Source: Streptomyces sp. LBL
Lineage (GTDB): Bacteria > Actinomycetota > Actinomycetes > Streptomycetales > Streptomycetaceae
NCBI RefSeq assembly: GCF_029893585.1
Contig: NZ_JARXYX010000005.1
Location: 62,001-126,000, forward strand
Direction: 5' to 3'
Length of the DNA stretch: 64,000 nucleotides
The notes under the pieces were generated by a model, which was given only the letters and a program-made list of their open reading frames with translations, made no database searches and had not been told where the DNA came from. This document shows, piece by piece, positions 21,095-29,661 of this stretch. Made by a program: the position numbers and the translations under genes. Every line of letters begins with the position of its first letter. The stretch's first letter is position 1.

Positions 21095-21310
21095 GGCGGG
21101 TTTTCCTTCGGCTCGCCGTGGGTTTTCGTCGGCCGGCCGTGGGATTCCGTCGCCTCGCCGCCGGTGGTCCGGTGGCTCGGCCGCAGGTTTCCGTCGCCTC
21201 GCCGCCGGTTTCCATCGCCTCGCCGCCGGTGGTCCGGTGGCTCGGCCGCAGGTTTCCGGCGGCTCGGCCGCAGGTTTCCGTCGGCTCGCCGCCGGCGTTC
21301 CGGCGGTCCT
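21095..21310. repeat. Degenerate tandem repeats, about 20 bp unit
   Basis: Imperfect copies of GGTTTCCGTCGCCTCGCCGC and GGTGGTCCGGTGGCTCGGCC alternate over about 215 bases between the CIRCE region and the deacetylase stop. They are open in several frames, as expected of simple repeats, and look non-coding. Confidence 0.75.
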
Positions 21311-21341
21311 GGTGCTCGCGGAGGTCGTCTGTGGGGCGGAA

Positions 21342-22376
21342 CTACAGGTAGTCCTCCAGCCTTCCCACCGTCAGCCCCCTCCTCTGGATCTCCCGCAGCA
21401 GCCGTACCGTCCGCTCCCGCAGGGTCGGGGCCGCCCACTCGCCCGATGCCACCGACACGATGTCGCCGGGGCGCAGCCGGTTCCCGCCCTCGCCGAAAAT
21501 CAGTTCGTCGCTCTCCATCGAGACGCGCCACAGGACGACCGCCGAGAGCCCGCAGTCGGCGGCGGCGCGCAGGGTCATCGGGTCGTACGTGCCGTAGGGC
21601 GGGCGGAGGAGACGGGGGCGGAGGCCGAAGCGGGAGCGGAGTTTCTCCTGCTGGCCGCAGATCTCGGCGCGCTGGCCGGCGTAGGGCAGGCCGCGCAGGG
21701 CCTGGTGGTCGAGGGTGTGGTTCTGGACGCTCGCGCCGACCGACTGGAGGCGCGCGAAGTCGCCGTAGCCCGGTCCGACGACCCTGTCGGTGAGGAACGT
21801 GCTGACCGGGAGCCGGAGTTCACGGACCAGGTCGACGAAGCGGGGGTCCCGCTCGGCACCGTCGTCGTAGGTGAGGAAGACGACCTTGTCGGTGGTGCGG
21901 ACGCGGCGCACGGCCGGCGGCAGGCCCGGGCCCGCCGTCCGGGCGGCTGGTGGACGGGCCGGCGGCTTCGGCGCGGGCGGCAGGGGGGCGGCCAGGCCCC
22001 AGCGGCGGTACACGGGCTTCCCCGCCCCGGACGGCCCGCGCGAGCCCACCCGCTGGGCCGCCTTCCTGCCCAGCCGTTCGATGGGGTCGACGGACTGGGC
22101 GCAGCCGGTGAGCAGGGACAGCGCCAGCACCAGCGCCAGCACCGGCGCCAGCACCGGCGCCAGCACCGGCACCAGTACCGCTGCCGTCGGCGACCACCGC
22201 CTCAGCCGGATCTCGGCGGGACCGCCGTCCCGCGCACAGCCCGGCAGGAGGACGGCAGAGGCGAGTACGGCAGTGGCGTGCGCGGCAGCGGTGAGTACGG
22301 CAGCGGCGTGCGCGGCGATGTCGCCCGGCACACTCACCCGAGCCCGGAATTTGTAGGTTTGTCCTACTGTCCCCAT
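21342..22376 (-). CDS. Polysaccharide deacetylase lipoprotein
   Basis: NodB-type (CE4) deacetylase, 344 aa from the ATG at 22376. Motifs: TYDDG (169-173), NHTLDH with His220 and His224, and RPPYGTYD (258-265), which supply the base and metal ligands, so it is probably active on N-acetylated glycan. A lipobox (LSLLTGC, Cys92) follows a hydrophobic stretch built of VLAP repeats, which suggests a secreted lipoprotein. The start is uncertain because about 60 residues precede this signal, including a second possible lipobox (LLPGC, Cys47). Likely substrate: peptidoglycan or another cell-wall polymer. Confidence 0.82.
   Translation of the reverse strand: MGTVGQTYKFRARVSVPGDIAAHAAAVLTAAAHATAVLASAVLLPGCARDGGPAEIRLRRWSPTAAVLVPVLAPVLAPVLALVLALSLLTGCAQSVDPIERLGRKAAQRVGSRGPSGAGKPVYRRWGLAAPLPPAPKPPARPPAARTAGPGLPPAVRRVRTTDKVVFLTYDDGAERDPRFVDLVRELRLPVSTFLTDRVVGPGYGDFARLQSVGASVQNHTLDHQALRGLPYAGQRAEICGQQEKLRSRFGLRPRLLRPPYGTYDPMTLRAAADCGLSAVVLWRVSMESDELIFGEGGNRLRPGDIVSVASGEWAAPTLRERTVRLLREIQRRGLTVGRLEDYL
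22121..22180. repeat. 12-bp tandem repeat inside signal peptide
   Basis: Four to five copies of GCCAGCACCGGC with small changes. On the minus strand they encode the repeated VLAP/VLAL residues of the lipoprotein's hydrophobic core. Confidence 0.85.
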
Positions 22377-22466
22377 GGGGCCGGATCCTCGCAAAGCACC
22401 CCGGCGAACCCCGGGTGACACCGCCGCCGGAGGCGGACGGTCCACCGACTGGCCCACAATGATCCG

Positions 22467-23633
22467 GTGAACGACCTCGCCCTCCTCCTCACCCCCGAGG
22501 GCCGCGCCCTCCTCCACGAAGTGCGCGGCACCGTCCCCGCCGACGAACTCACCGTCGCCACCCGGCTACGCCGTGAGCACCCGGCCGCACTGGTGTCGGC
22601 GGCGCTCGGGCAGGCCCGGCTGCGGCAGCGGGCGGCGGTGAAGTTCGGGGCCGAGGACGCCGGGCGGATGTTCTTCACGCCCCACGGGGTCGAGCAGTCG
22701 ACCCGGACGAGCGTGGCGACATACCGCGCCGAGCGGCTCAAGGCACTCGGCGTGACCTCCGTGGCCGACCTGTGCTGCGGGATCGGCGGCGACGCGATCG
22801 CGCTCGCCCGGGCGGGGATCAGGGTGCTCGCCGTGGACCGCGACCCGGTGACGGCCGGGGCGGCCCGGGCGAACGCCGAGGCGCTGGGCCTCACCGACCT
22901 GGTCGAGGTGCGGGAGGCGGATGTCACGGAGGTGGACACGGCCTCGTACGACGCCGTGTTCGTCGACCCGGCGCGGCGGGGTGGCAGAGGCCGGATCTTC
23001 GATCCGGAGGCGTACTCGCCGCCCCTGTCGTGGGCCGTCCGGGCCGCCCTCAGCGCCCCACACGCGGCCCTGAAGGTCGCCCCGGGCATCCCGCACGAGG
23101 CCGTCCCCGCCGAGGCGGAGGCCGAGTGGGTCTCGGACGGCGGGGACGTCAAGGAGGCCGTGCTGTGGTTCGGCACGGAGCCGGGCGCCGTCCGGGCCAC
23201 GCTGCTGCCGGGACCGCGCACGCTGCTCTCCCGAGGTCTGCCCGACCCCGACGTCCGCCCGGTCGGCCGGTACCTGTACGAGCCCGACGGCGCCGTCATC
23301 CGCGCCCACCTGGTCGCCGAGGTCGCCGAACAGCTCGACGGCGGGCTGCTCGACGCCACGATCGCCTACCTCACGGCTGACGAGCGGCACGTGACCCCGT
23401 ATGCCTCCGCGTACGAGATCACCGACCAACTCCCCTTCAGTGTCAAGAAGTTGAAGGCTCTGCTGCGGGAACGCGAGATCGGCATCCTGACCGTGAAGAA
23501 GCGCGGGTCGGCGGTGGAGCCGGAGGAGCTGCGCCGGAAGGCCCTCCCCAAGCAACGCGGTCCGAACTCGGCGACCGTGTTCATGACGCGGGTCGCCGGG
23601 GCGCCGACCATGCTCCTCGGACACCCCGCCTGA
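22467..23633 (+). CDS. SAM-dependent methyltransferase, THUMP-like
   Basis: Class I methyltransferase of 388 aa. The SAM-binding motif is DLCCGIGGDAIALA (101-114), followed by the acidic VLAVDRDP. A DPARRGGRGR segment fills the motif IV position. The C-terminal part (about 295-385; ITDQLPFSVKKLKALL, ILTVKKRG) is the THUMP-like domain common in actinobacterial members, which suggests an RNA substrate. It starts with GTG at 22467 and is divergent from the deacetylase. The modified RNA and position cannot be deduced. Confidence 0.88.
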   Translation: MNDLALLLTPEGRALLHEVRGTVPADELTVATRLRREHPAALVSAALGQARLRQRAAVKFGAEDAGRMFFTPHGVEQSTRTSVATYRAERLKALGVTSVADLCCGIGGDAIALARAGIRVLAVDRDPVTAGAARANAEALGLTDLVEVREADVTEVDTASYDAVFVDPARRGGRGRIFDPEAYSPPLSWAVRAALSAPHAALKVAPGIPHEAVPAEAEAEWVSDGGDVKEAVLWFGTEPGAVRATLLPGPRTLLSRGLPDPDVRPVGRYLYEPDGAVIRAHLVAEVAEQLDGGLLDATIAYLTADERHVTPYASAYEITDQLPFSVKKLKALLREREIGILTVKKRGSAVEPEELRRKALPKQRGPNSATVFMTRVAGAPTMLLGHPA

Positions 23634-23634
23634 T

Positions 23635-24903
23635 TCAGGAGGCCTCAGCCTCGGCCGCCCGTCTCAGCAGCAGTTCCCGTTCCCGTGTGTTGTGGGTCAG
23701 CTCCGCCGCCCGTACGAACTCCGCCCGCGCCTGAGCCGTACGGCCAAGACGCATCAGGAGATCGCCCCGCACGCTCGGCAGCAAGTGGTAGTCCCGCAGG
23801 GCCGGTTCGGTGGCCAGGGCGTCGACGATCTCCAGCGCCGGGCCCGGCCCGTCCGCCATCGACACGGCGACCGCGCGGTTGAGTTCGACGACCGGGGAGG
23901 CGACCCGGGCGGCGAGCAGGGCGTAGAGCGTGGAGATCGTCTGCCAGTCGGTCTCCTCGTAGGAGTACGCCATCGCGTGGCAGGCGGCGATGGCTGCCTG
24001 GAGGGCGTACGGGCCCGGGGCGCCGGTGGTGTCGGCCCGGCCGAGGGCGGTGATGCCGCGGGCGATGAGCATACGGTTCCAGCGGCTGCGCTGCTGGTCC
24101 TTGAGGAGCACCGGCTCTCCGGACGCGCCGGTGCGGGCGGCCGCGCGGGACGTCTGGAACTCCAGCAGCGCGGTCAGGCCGTGGACCTCCGGTTCCTTCG
24201 GCATCAGACCGGACAGCACCCGGGCCAGCCGCAGAGCGTCCTCGCACAGGCCCGGGCGCAGCCAGTCGTCGCCGGCCGTGGCCGCGTACCCCTCGTTGTA
24301 GATCAGGTAGATGACGTCGAGGACGGAGCCGAGGCGGGCCTCGCGGTCGGGGCCGTACGGCACCTCGAAGGCGACGTTCTTCGTGGCGAGCGTGCGCTTG
24401 GCCCGGACGATGCGCTGCGCGACCGTCGCCTCCGGCACCAGGAACGCGCGGGCGATCTCGGCCGTGGTCAGGCCGCCCAGCAGCCGCAGGGTGAGGGCGG
24501 TGCGGGCCTCGGCGGACAGCACCGGGTGGCAGGCGGTGAAGACCAGGCGGAGCAGGTCGTCGTCGATGTCGTCGGGATCGGCGAACTGCTCGGGTTCCTC
24601 AGGCGGTGCCGCGTGCGACAGGTCCCGGCCGATCTCGGCCAGCTTGCGGACGTAGTTCTCCCGGCGGCGGATCAGGTCGACGGCGCGGCGCCGGGCGGTG
24701 GCCGTGAGCCAGGCGCCCGGGTTGTCGGGGACGCCCTCCCGCGGCCACTGCTCCAGGGCCGCGACCAGCGCGTCCTGGGCCAGTTCCTCGGCGATGCCGA
24801 TGTCCCGGACGAGACGGGCGACGCCGGCGATGATGCGCGGGGACTCCATGCGGAAGACGGTCTCGATGGTGCCGCGCGGGTCGGCGGAGGGCTGTGAGCT
24901 CAC
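23635..24903 (-). CDS. ECF42-type sigma factor with C-terminal extension
   Basis: Sigma factor of 422 aa, much longer than a usual ECF. Region 2 (ESPRIIAGVARLVRDIGIAEELAQDALVAALEQWP area) and region 4 (RTALTLRLLGGLTTAEIARAFLVPEATVAQRIVRAKR area) occupy the first 190 residues. A long helical TPR-like extension follows. The DGPF/YCII gene just upstream on the same strand is the known partner of ECF42 sigma factors, and no anti-sigma gene is seen. In that group the extension is thought to control activity. A 26-bp palindrome covers the ribosome binding site and the GTG start. Confidence 0.92.
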   Translation of the reverse strand: MSSQPSADPRGTIETVFRMESPRIIAGVARLVRDIGIAEELAQDALVAALEQWPREGVPDNPGAWLTATARRRAVDLIRRRENYVRKLAEIGRDLSHAAPPEEPEQFADPDDIDDDLLRLVFTACHPVLSAEARTALTLRLLGGLTTAEIARAFLVPEATVAQRIVRAKRTLATKNVAFEVPYGPDREARLGSVLDVIYLIYNEGYAATAGDDWLRPGLCEDALRLARVLSGLMPKEPEVHGLTALLEFQTSRAAARTGASGEPVLLKDQQRSRWNRMLIARGITALGRADTTGAPGPYALQAAIAACHAMAYSYEETDWQTISTLYALLAARVASPVVELNRAVAVSMADGPGPALEIVDALATEPALRDYHLLPSVRGDLLMRLGRTAQARAEFVRAAELTHNTRERELLLRRAAEAEAS

Positions 24904-24911
24904 AGCCCTCC
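24886..24911 (-). promoter_or_regulatory. 26-bp palindrome over sigma-gene start site
   Basis: Perfect inverted repeat with 13-base arms, GGAGGGCTGTGAG and CTCACAGCCCTCC. On the coding strand the left arm contains the Shine-Dalgarno GGAGGG and the GTG start; the right arm covers codons 3-6. It could fold the start site into an RNA hairpin or act as a DNA operator. Confidence 0.8.
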
Positions 24912-24978
24912 ATTCGACACCGGTTGCGGCGCCCGGCCAAGCCGCCAGGCCCGGGCAGGCCCTCAGTCCTCCGCGATC

Positions 24979-25335
24979 TCAGCCTTCCGCGATCTCCCGC
25001 ACCTCGCAGGTCACCGTCCAGTGCTCCTCGTGCACCTTCAGGAACCGCTTGGCCCACTCGACGGCCTCGGTCTGGTCCTTGCACTGCATGATCGCGTAGC
25101 CGCCGACGACCTCCTTGGCCTCGGTGAACGGCCCGTCGGTGACGGACAGCTCCCCGCCCTCCCAGCGCACCCGGGTGCCCTGCGCGGACGGCGTCAGCCC
25201 CTGGGTGTCGAGCATCACGCCGGCCTTGGTGACCTCCTCGATCAGCTCGCCCATCCGCTGCATCAGCTCAGGACTGGGGCCCTCGGCGGGCGCGGTCTTC
25301 TCGTCGATCTGCACGAGCGAGAGGTAGCGCGGCAT
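24979..25335 (-). CDS. DGPF-domain (YCII-related) protein
   Basis: Small alpha/beta protein, 118 aa, of the YCII/DGPF family. The motif TDGPFTEAKEVVGGYAI gives the family its name. It lies 75 bases upstream of the ECF42 sigma gene on the same strand, the standard arrangement for this sigma group, so a role in the same stress or signal response is likely. The biochemical activity of DGPF proteins is not settled. The ATG start gives MPRYLSLVQIDEK, with a GGAG ribosome binding site upstream. Confidence 0.93.
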   Translation of the reverse strand: MPRYLSLVQIDEKTAPAEGPSPELMQRMGELIEEVTKAGVMLDTQGLTPSAQGTRVRWEGGELSVTDGPFTEAKEVVGGYAIMQCKDQTEAVEWAKRFLKVHEEHWTVTCEVREIAEG

Positions 25336-25499
25336 GGTGACTCCTTCGGGTCCGGAGGCCCGGCTCTTCCCGGCCTCTCACCCCTGCGTCGAACGGGAGA
25401 CACGCGGATCGACACCCGAGCCGAAATTCCCCGAAGTTTTTTCCGCGGACCTGTTTCCGCAGGTGAGAGCGGGTCGGAGCCGTTGTGGCCGTGCGTACC

Positions 25500-26567
25500 T
25501 CAGCGCAGCGACGCCCACAGTTCGCTCGCCGGCGGCTCCTCGGCGACCACCCGGTTGGGATCCGAGGGCGCGGTCACGACCGGCATCGTCACCGTCTTCA
25601 CCTGGCTGGACGACAGGCCCCGCAGGCTCTCGCCGAGCCGCATCAGCTCGGTGAGCGAGTCGAGGCCGGTGTCGGTGGTGAGGCTGCCGGTGATCGCGTC
25701 GGTCACGCTGTACAGCCTGGTGGGCTCGGAGAGCAGGTTCGTCGAGGAGATCCGTTCCAGCAGGGCCTTCACCAGCTTCTGCTGGAGACCTATGCGGCCG
25801 AGGTCGCTGCCGTCGCCGATGCCGTGCCGGGTGCGGGCCAGGGCGAGGGCCTGGACGCCGTCGAGGTCGTGGGTACCGGCCTTCAGCTTCAGGTGGCTGT
25901 CGTCGTCTTCGATGTCCTCGTCCGTGGTGACGGTGACCCCACCGAGGGCGTCGACGAGCTTCGCGAAGCCCGTGAAGTCGATCTCGACGTAGTGGTCCAT
26001 GCGGATGCCGGTGATCGACTCGACCGTCTTGACCGCGCACACGGCCCCGCCCACCGAGTACGCGCTGTTGAACATCGCGCCGTACCCGACGCCCGTGGAA
26101 CCGCCCGAGGAACCGCCCGAGGCCGGCGGACACGAGGGCCGGGTGACGAGCGTGTCGCGCGGAATGCTGACCACGGTTGCCCTCGTCCGGCCGGCGTCGA
26201 GGTGGACGACCATCGCCGTGTCGGACCGGGCGCCCTCGCTGCTCCCGCCGCCGAGTTCCTGGTTCTCCCTGCCGCTGCGCGAGTCCGAGCCGAGGACCAG
26301 GATGTTCAGGGAGCCGGTGGGCAGCGGCGAGGCTGCGACGGTACCGGACGGGGACGGGGTGGTCAGCGCCCTGGGCGGGCGGTCGTCGCCGAGCGCGCTG
26401 TTGATGTCCACGCTCTTGATGTTGCTGTTGAGATGCCAGTACGCCCAGCCCGCCGCCGCGATGCCGAGCACCAGCGCGCCCGCGAGGGTGACACCGGCGA
26501 CCTTGAGCGCTGTCGACCGCCGGCTCCGCCGTCTGCCCTCGTCGCCGTTCTCGTCATGTCCGGTCAC
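25500..26567 (-). CDS. LytR-CpsA-Psr (LCP) family protein
   Basis: Membrane-anchored LCP enzyme, 355 aa from the GTG at 26567. A short basic cytoplasmic N-terminus (EGRRRSRRS) precedes a transmembrane helix at about 22-42. The LCP domain follows, with NILVLGSDSR, SDTAMVVHLD, TVVSIPRDTLV, GITGIRMDHYVEIDF-type segments and LARTRHGIGDGSDLGRIGLQQ, which hold the conserved Arg and Asp residues for polyprenyl-phosphate binding. LCP enzymes attach teichoic acids or other glycans to peptidoglycan. No clear ribosome binding site was found, so the start is tentative. Confidence 0.92.
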   Translation of the reverse strand: MTGHDENGDEGRRRSRRSTALKVAGVTLAGALVLGIAAAGWAYWHLNSNIKSVDINSALGDDRPPRALTTPSPSGTVAASPLPTGSLNILVLGSDSRSGRENQELGGGSSEGARSDTAMVVHLDAGRTRATVVSIPRDTLVTRPSCPPASGGSSGGSTGVGYGAMFNSAYSVGGAVCAVKTVESITGIRMDHYVEIDFTGFAKLVDALGGVTVTTDEDIEDDDSHLKLKAGTHDLDGVQALALARTRHGIGDGSDLGRIGLQQKLVKALLERISSTNLLSEPTRLYSVTDAITGSLTTDTGLDSLTELMRLGESLRGLSSSQVKTVTMPVVTAPSDPNRVVAEEPPASELWASLR

Positions 26568-26857
26568 GCGACGAACGTAAGTCCGAATTATTAGGAGAAT
26601 GTTAGGGCTCGGGGTGTGAGGTGCATTTCTTTGGAAATTCTCATCGTTCCGGAAGCCGGCTGAAACCTCCGGAAGCCACCCGAAGCCACTGGATGCCGCT
26701 GGACGGCACTGGACGCCACCGAACTCCGCCGAACACATCCGAATGTTTCGGCTGTACAGACGGAGGTGTCGGGCGTGGGGTGATCCCGCACGGGGTCCTG
26801 CTGTGGCGTGGCCACTTCAAGCAGAGGACGAACCGTGGAAGCTCGCATACTCCCCGG

Positions 26858-27115
26858 TCAGCCCGCCGTCACCGACTCGAACCGCCACCGATGCACCGAC
26901 CGCCTGACCAACTCTCCGTCCGGCTCCGGCAGTTCGGGTAGCTCGGCGTCGTACGCCGTATCCCACCACGTGATGACCAGCACCCGGTCCCCCGGCGCCC
27001 GGAAGGTCTCCCGGCGCAGCGGCTCCTGGGCGAGGTCCTGCTCCCGCGCCCAGGCCAGCAGTTGCTCGCCCCGCCCGTCGACCGCCCGGGCCTCCCACAT
27101 CAACGCGACCGTCAC
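26858..27115 (-). CDS. Small conserved-looking protein in t6A operon
   Basis: An 85-aa protein not assigned to a family. It starts at a GTG ([11 protein letters not shown]) whose GTGA overlaps the tsaD stop by four bases, a sign of translational coupling. The sequence looks like a compact globular protein ([35 protein letters not shown]) with no membrane segment. Being last in tsaB-rimI-tsaD, it may share their expression, but nothing shows a function in t6A synthesis. Confidence 0.75.
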   Translation of the reverse strand: MTVALMWEARAVDGRGEQLLAWAREQDLAQEPLRRETFRAPGDRVLVITWWDTAYDAELPELPEPDGELVRRSVHRWRFESVTAG

Positions 27116-28197
27116 GAGTAGAGGTTCTCCTTGCCGACCTCGTGCACATGGTCGTGGCCGGGCACATGAGGGTCCGTCACCGGCAGCGAGGAGTCCGCCG
27201 AGAGGTCCCAGCTGGACGGCACCCGGTTGCGTGCCACCATCTCCGCGCCCAGCGCGGCCACCATCGCCCCGTTGTCGGTGCACAGCTTGGGCCGGGGCAC
27301 CCGCAGCCGGATCCCGGCGGCCTCGCAGCGCTCCTGGGCCAGCACCCGCAGCCGCGAGTTGGCGGCCACACCGCCGCCGATCATCAGGTGGTCCACGCCC
27401 TCGTCGCGACAGGCCCTGACCGCCTTGCGGGTCAGCACGTCCACGACCGCCTCCTGGAAGGACGCCGCCACGTCCCGCACCGGTACGTCCTCCCCCGCGG
27501 CCCGCCTGGCCTCGATCCAGCGCGCGACGGCCGTCTTCAGCCCGGAGAAGGAGAAGTCGTACGCCGCGTCACGCGGCCCGGTCAGTCCGCGCGGGAACGC
27601 GATGGCCCGCGGGTCTCCCTCCTTCGCGTACCGGTCGATGACGGGGCCGCCGGGGAAGCCGAGGTTCAGCACGCGGGCGATCTTGTCGAAGGCCTCGCCG
27701 GCCGCGTCGTCGATGGTCGCGCCCATCGGGCGTACGTCCGAGGTGATGTCGCTCGACAGCAGCAGCGAGGAGTGGCCGCCGGACACCAGCAGGGCCATCG
27801 TCGGCTCCGGCAGGGCACCGTGCTCCAGCTGGTCCACGCAGATGTGGGAGGCGAGGTGGTTGACGCCGTAGAGCGGCTTGCCGAGCGCGTATGCGTACGC
27901 CTTCGCCGCGGAGACGCCGACGAGCAGCGCCCCGGCGAGCCCCGGGCCGGCGGTGACCGCGATGCCGTCGAGGTCCCGCGCGCTCACCCCCGCCTCCTTC
28001 AGCGCGCGGTCGATGGTCGGCACCATCGCCTCCAGGTGGGCGCGGCTCGCGACCTCCGGCACGACCCCGCCGAAGCGGGCATGCTCGTCGACGCTGGACG
28101 CGATGGCATCGGCCAGCAGGGTGGTGCCGCGGACGATGCCGACGCCGGTCTCGTCACAGGAGGTCTCGATGCCGAGGACGAGGGGTTCGTCAGCCAT
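27112..28197 (-). CDS. tsaD: tRNA N6-adenosine threonylcarbamoyltransferase
   Basis: TsaD (Gcp/Kae1 family), 361 aa. It transfers threonylcarbamoyl from TC-AMP to A37 of ANN-decoding tRNAs, working with TsaB and TsaE. The metal-binding HLASH motif has His114 and His118. IETSCDETG at the N-terminus, [13 protein letters not shown] and [13 protein letters not shown] complete the ASKHA fold. Its start overlaps the rimI end by eight bases. The order tsaB-rimI-tsaD is a common bacterial operon. Confidence 0.97.
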   Translation of the reverse strand: MADEPLVLGIETSCDETGVGIVRGTTLLADAIASSVDEHARFGGVVPEVASRAHLEAMVPTIDRALKEAGVSARDLDGIAVTAGPGLAGALLVGVSAAKAYAYALGKPLYGVNHLASHICVDQLEHGALPEPTMALLVSGGHSSLLLSSDITSDVRPMGATIDDAAGEAFDKIARVLNLGFPGGPVIDRYAKEGDPRAIAFPRGLTGPRDAAYDFSFSGLKTAVARWIEARRAAGEDVPVRDVAASFQEAVVDVLTRKAVRACRDEGVDHLMIGGGVAANSRLRVLAQERCEAAGIRLRVPRPKLCTDNGAMVAALGAEMVARNRVPSSWDLSADSSLPVTDPHVPGHDHVHEVGKENLYS

Positions 28198-28759
28198 GGG
28201 TCTCGGTTCCTTGTACGCCGTTCACGGAGGTGGAAGGGTCGGTCAGTCGCATCACCAGGGCGTCCACGTTCCCCGGCTGGTAGTAGCCGCGCCGGAACCC
28301 GATGGCCTCGAAGCCGAAGCGCTCGTACAGCTTCTGCGCGCGGACGTTGTCGACCCGGCACTCCAGCATCACCTCGGCGCACTCGAAGGCGCCGGCGGCC
28401 CGCAGCAGCTCGGTCAGCAGCCGGCTGCCGAGACCCGTGCCCTGGTGGTCGCGGGCGACGGCGATCGTTTGTACGTCGGCGAGCTCGCCGGCGGAGGCCA
28501 GGCCCGCGTATCCGACGATCCTCCCGTCGGCGGTCTCGGCGACCACGTACCGCCGGTTCGCCTCTGCGCCGCGGGAGTGCGCCAGTTCGGACCAGAACAT
28601 CCCGCGGGACCAGGCGTCCTCGGGGAAGAGGTCCCGCTCCAGTTCCAGCACGGGGTCGATGTCCCACCAGCGCATCTCACGCAGCCGAGGGCTCACGGTC
28701 GATCCGGTCACCCCGGGGGTCTCTTGGGAGGTCTCTTGAGGGGTCTCTTGAGGGGTCAC
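28190..28759 (-). CDS. rimI: Ribosomal-protein-alanine N-acetyltransferase
   Basis: GNAT acetyltransferase, 189 aa, of the RimI type that acetylates the N-terminal Ala of S18 in E. coli. The acetyl-CoA loop is [19 protein letters not shown], and the C-terminal [23 protein letters not shown] is diagnostic. The first 20 residues ([13 protein letters not shown]) come from a 12-bp tandem repeat and are likely disordered. A start at a later codon is possible, but the GTG at 28759 overlaps the tsaB stop as GTGA, which supports it. Confidence 0.93.
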   Translation of the reverse strand: MTPQETPQETSQETPGVTGSTVSPRLREMRWWDIDPVLELERDLFPEDAWSRGMFWSELAHSRGAEANRRYVVAETADGRIVGYAGLASAGELADVQTIAVARDHQGTGLGSRLLTELLRAAGAFECAEVMLECRVDNVRAQKLYERFGFEAIGFRRGYYQPGNVDALVMRLTDPSTSVNGVQGTETHG

Positions 28760-29412
28760 TTGGGGGTGACCACCTTGTAGTTCTTGGGGACCTGGGCGTC
28801 GGGCCGGCGCAGGTACATCGGCCGGGGAGCCGGGAGTTCCTCGCCTGCGGCCAGCCGCTCGGCGGCCAGCGCGGCGAGCGCCGCCGCCGACGCGTGCTCG
28901 GGCTCATGGGCGCTCGGGAAGGTGTCCGGGTACAGCAGCGCGCCCGCGCCCACGGCCGGCAGTCCGGCCACCCGCTCGGCGATGTCGGCGGGCCGGTCGA
29001 CGGCGGGGTCGGTCAGGCGCGTACGGGAGTCGGCGTACGTGGCCCAGTAGACCTCCTTGCGCCGGGCGTCCGTCGCCACGACGAAGGGGCCCTCCTCGAT
29101 GTCGGCCGCGTAGGCGAGACCGTCCAAGGTGCACACACCGTGCACGGGGACGCCGAGCGCGAGCCCGAAGGTGTCGGCGGTCATCAGACCGACGCGCAGC
29201 CCGGTGTAGGGACCGGGGCCGACGCCGACGACGATCCCGGTGACGGCGTCGAGCCGCAGACCGGCCTCGGCGAGCACCCGGTCCACGGCCGGCAGCAGCA
29301 GTTCCCCGTGCCGGCGCGCGTCCACCTGACTCGACGAGGCGATGACGTCCCCGCCGTCGTGCAGCGCGACGGTGACAGCGGGGGTGGCGGTATCCAGAGC
29401 GAGCAAGAGCAC
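28756..29412 (-). CDS. tsaB: t6A biosynthesis protein TsaB
   Basis: TsaB (YeaZ), 218 aa, an inactive ASKHA-fold partner that dimerises with TsaD in the t6A complex. The N-terminus LLLALDTATPAVTVALHDG and GVGPGPYTGLRVGL are typical. The GTG start is at 29412. It is the first gene of tsaB-rimI-tsaD and the 85-aa gene, transcribed away from the 10-bp repeat array at 29491-29640. The promoter should lie in the 80 bases before that array. Confidence 0.96.
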   Translation of the reverse strand: MLLLALDTATPAVTVALHDGGDVIASSSQVDARRHGELLLPAVDRVLAEAGLRLDAVTGIVVGVGPGPYTGLRVGLMTADTFGLALGVPVHGVCTLDGLAYAADIEEGPFVVATDARRKEVYWATYADSRTRLTDPAVDRPADIAERVAGLPAVGAGALLYPDTFPSAHEPEHASAAALAALAAERLAAGEELPAPRPMYLRRPDAQVPKNYKVVTPK

Positions 29413-29490
29413 GCAAACAGCCTACGGCTCCCACGGGCTCGTGTCGGACGGCGAGGTCGGACGGTCACCGGCTGCTACCTTCGCCGCCAG

Positions 29491-29640
29491 ACACGAGGTA
29501 CGGCGAGGTACGACGACGTACGACGACGTACGACGACGTACGACGACGTACGACGACGTACGACGACGTACGACGACGTACGACGACGTACGACGACGTA
29601 CAGCGACGTATGGCGACGTAACGACGGCGTACGACGACCT
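29491..29640. repeat. 10-bp tandem repeat array (CGACGACGTA)
   Basis: Nine perfect back-to-back copies of CGACGACGTA (29511-29600), flanked on both sides by degenerate copies (CGGCGAGGTA, CAGCGACGTA, TGGCGACGTA). The period of 10 puts a GTAC palindrome on the same helix face at every turn. It fills most of the gap between tsaB and the divergent gene at 29662. Frames across it are open on both strands only because of the repeat. Confidence 0.97.
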
Positions 29641-29661
29641 ACGACACGGAGGTGGACGAGT

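Noticed and set aside
23692..24897. Plus-strand 401-codon frame opposite the ECF42 sigma gene
   Set aside because: Antisense shadow of a clear sigma factor gene; Gly/Arg/Ala-rich composition only.
29491..29640. CRISPR array
   Set aside because: Units are 10 bp, directly adjacent, with no spacers, and no cas genes are present.
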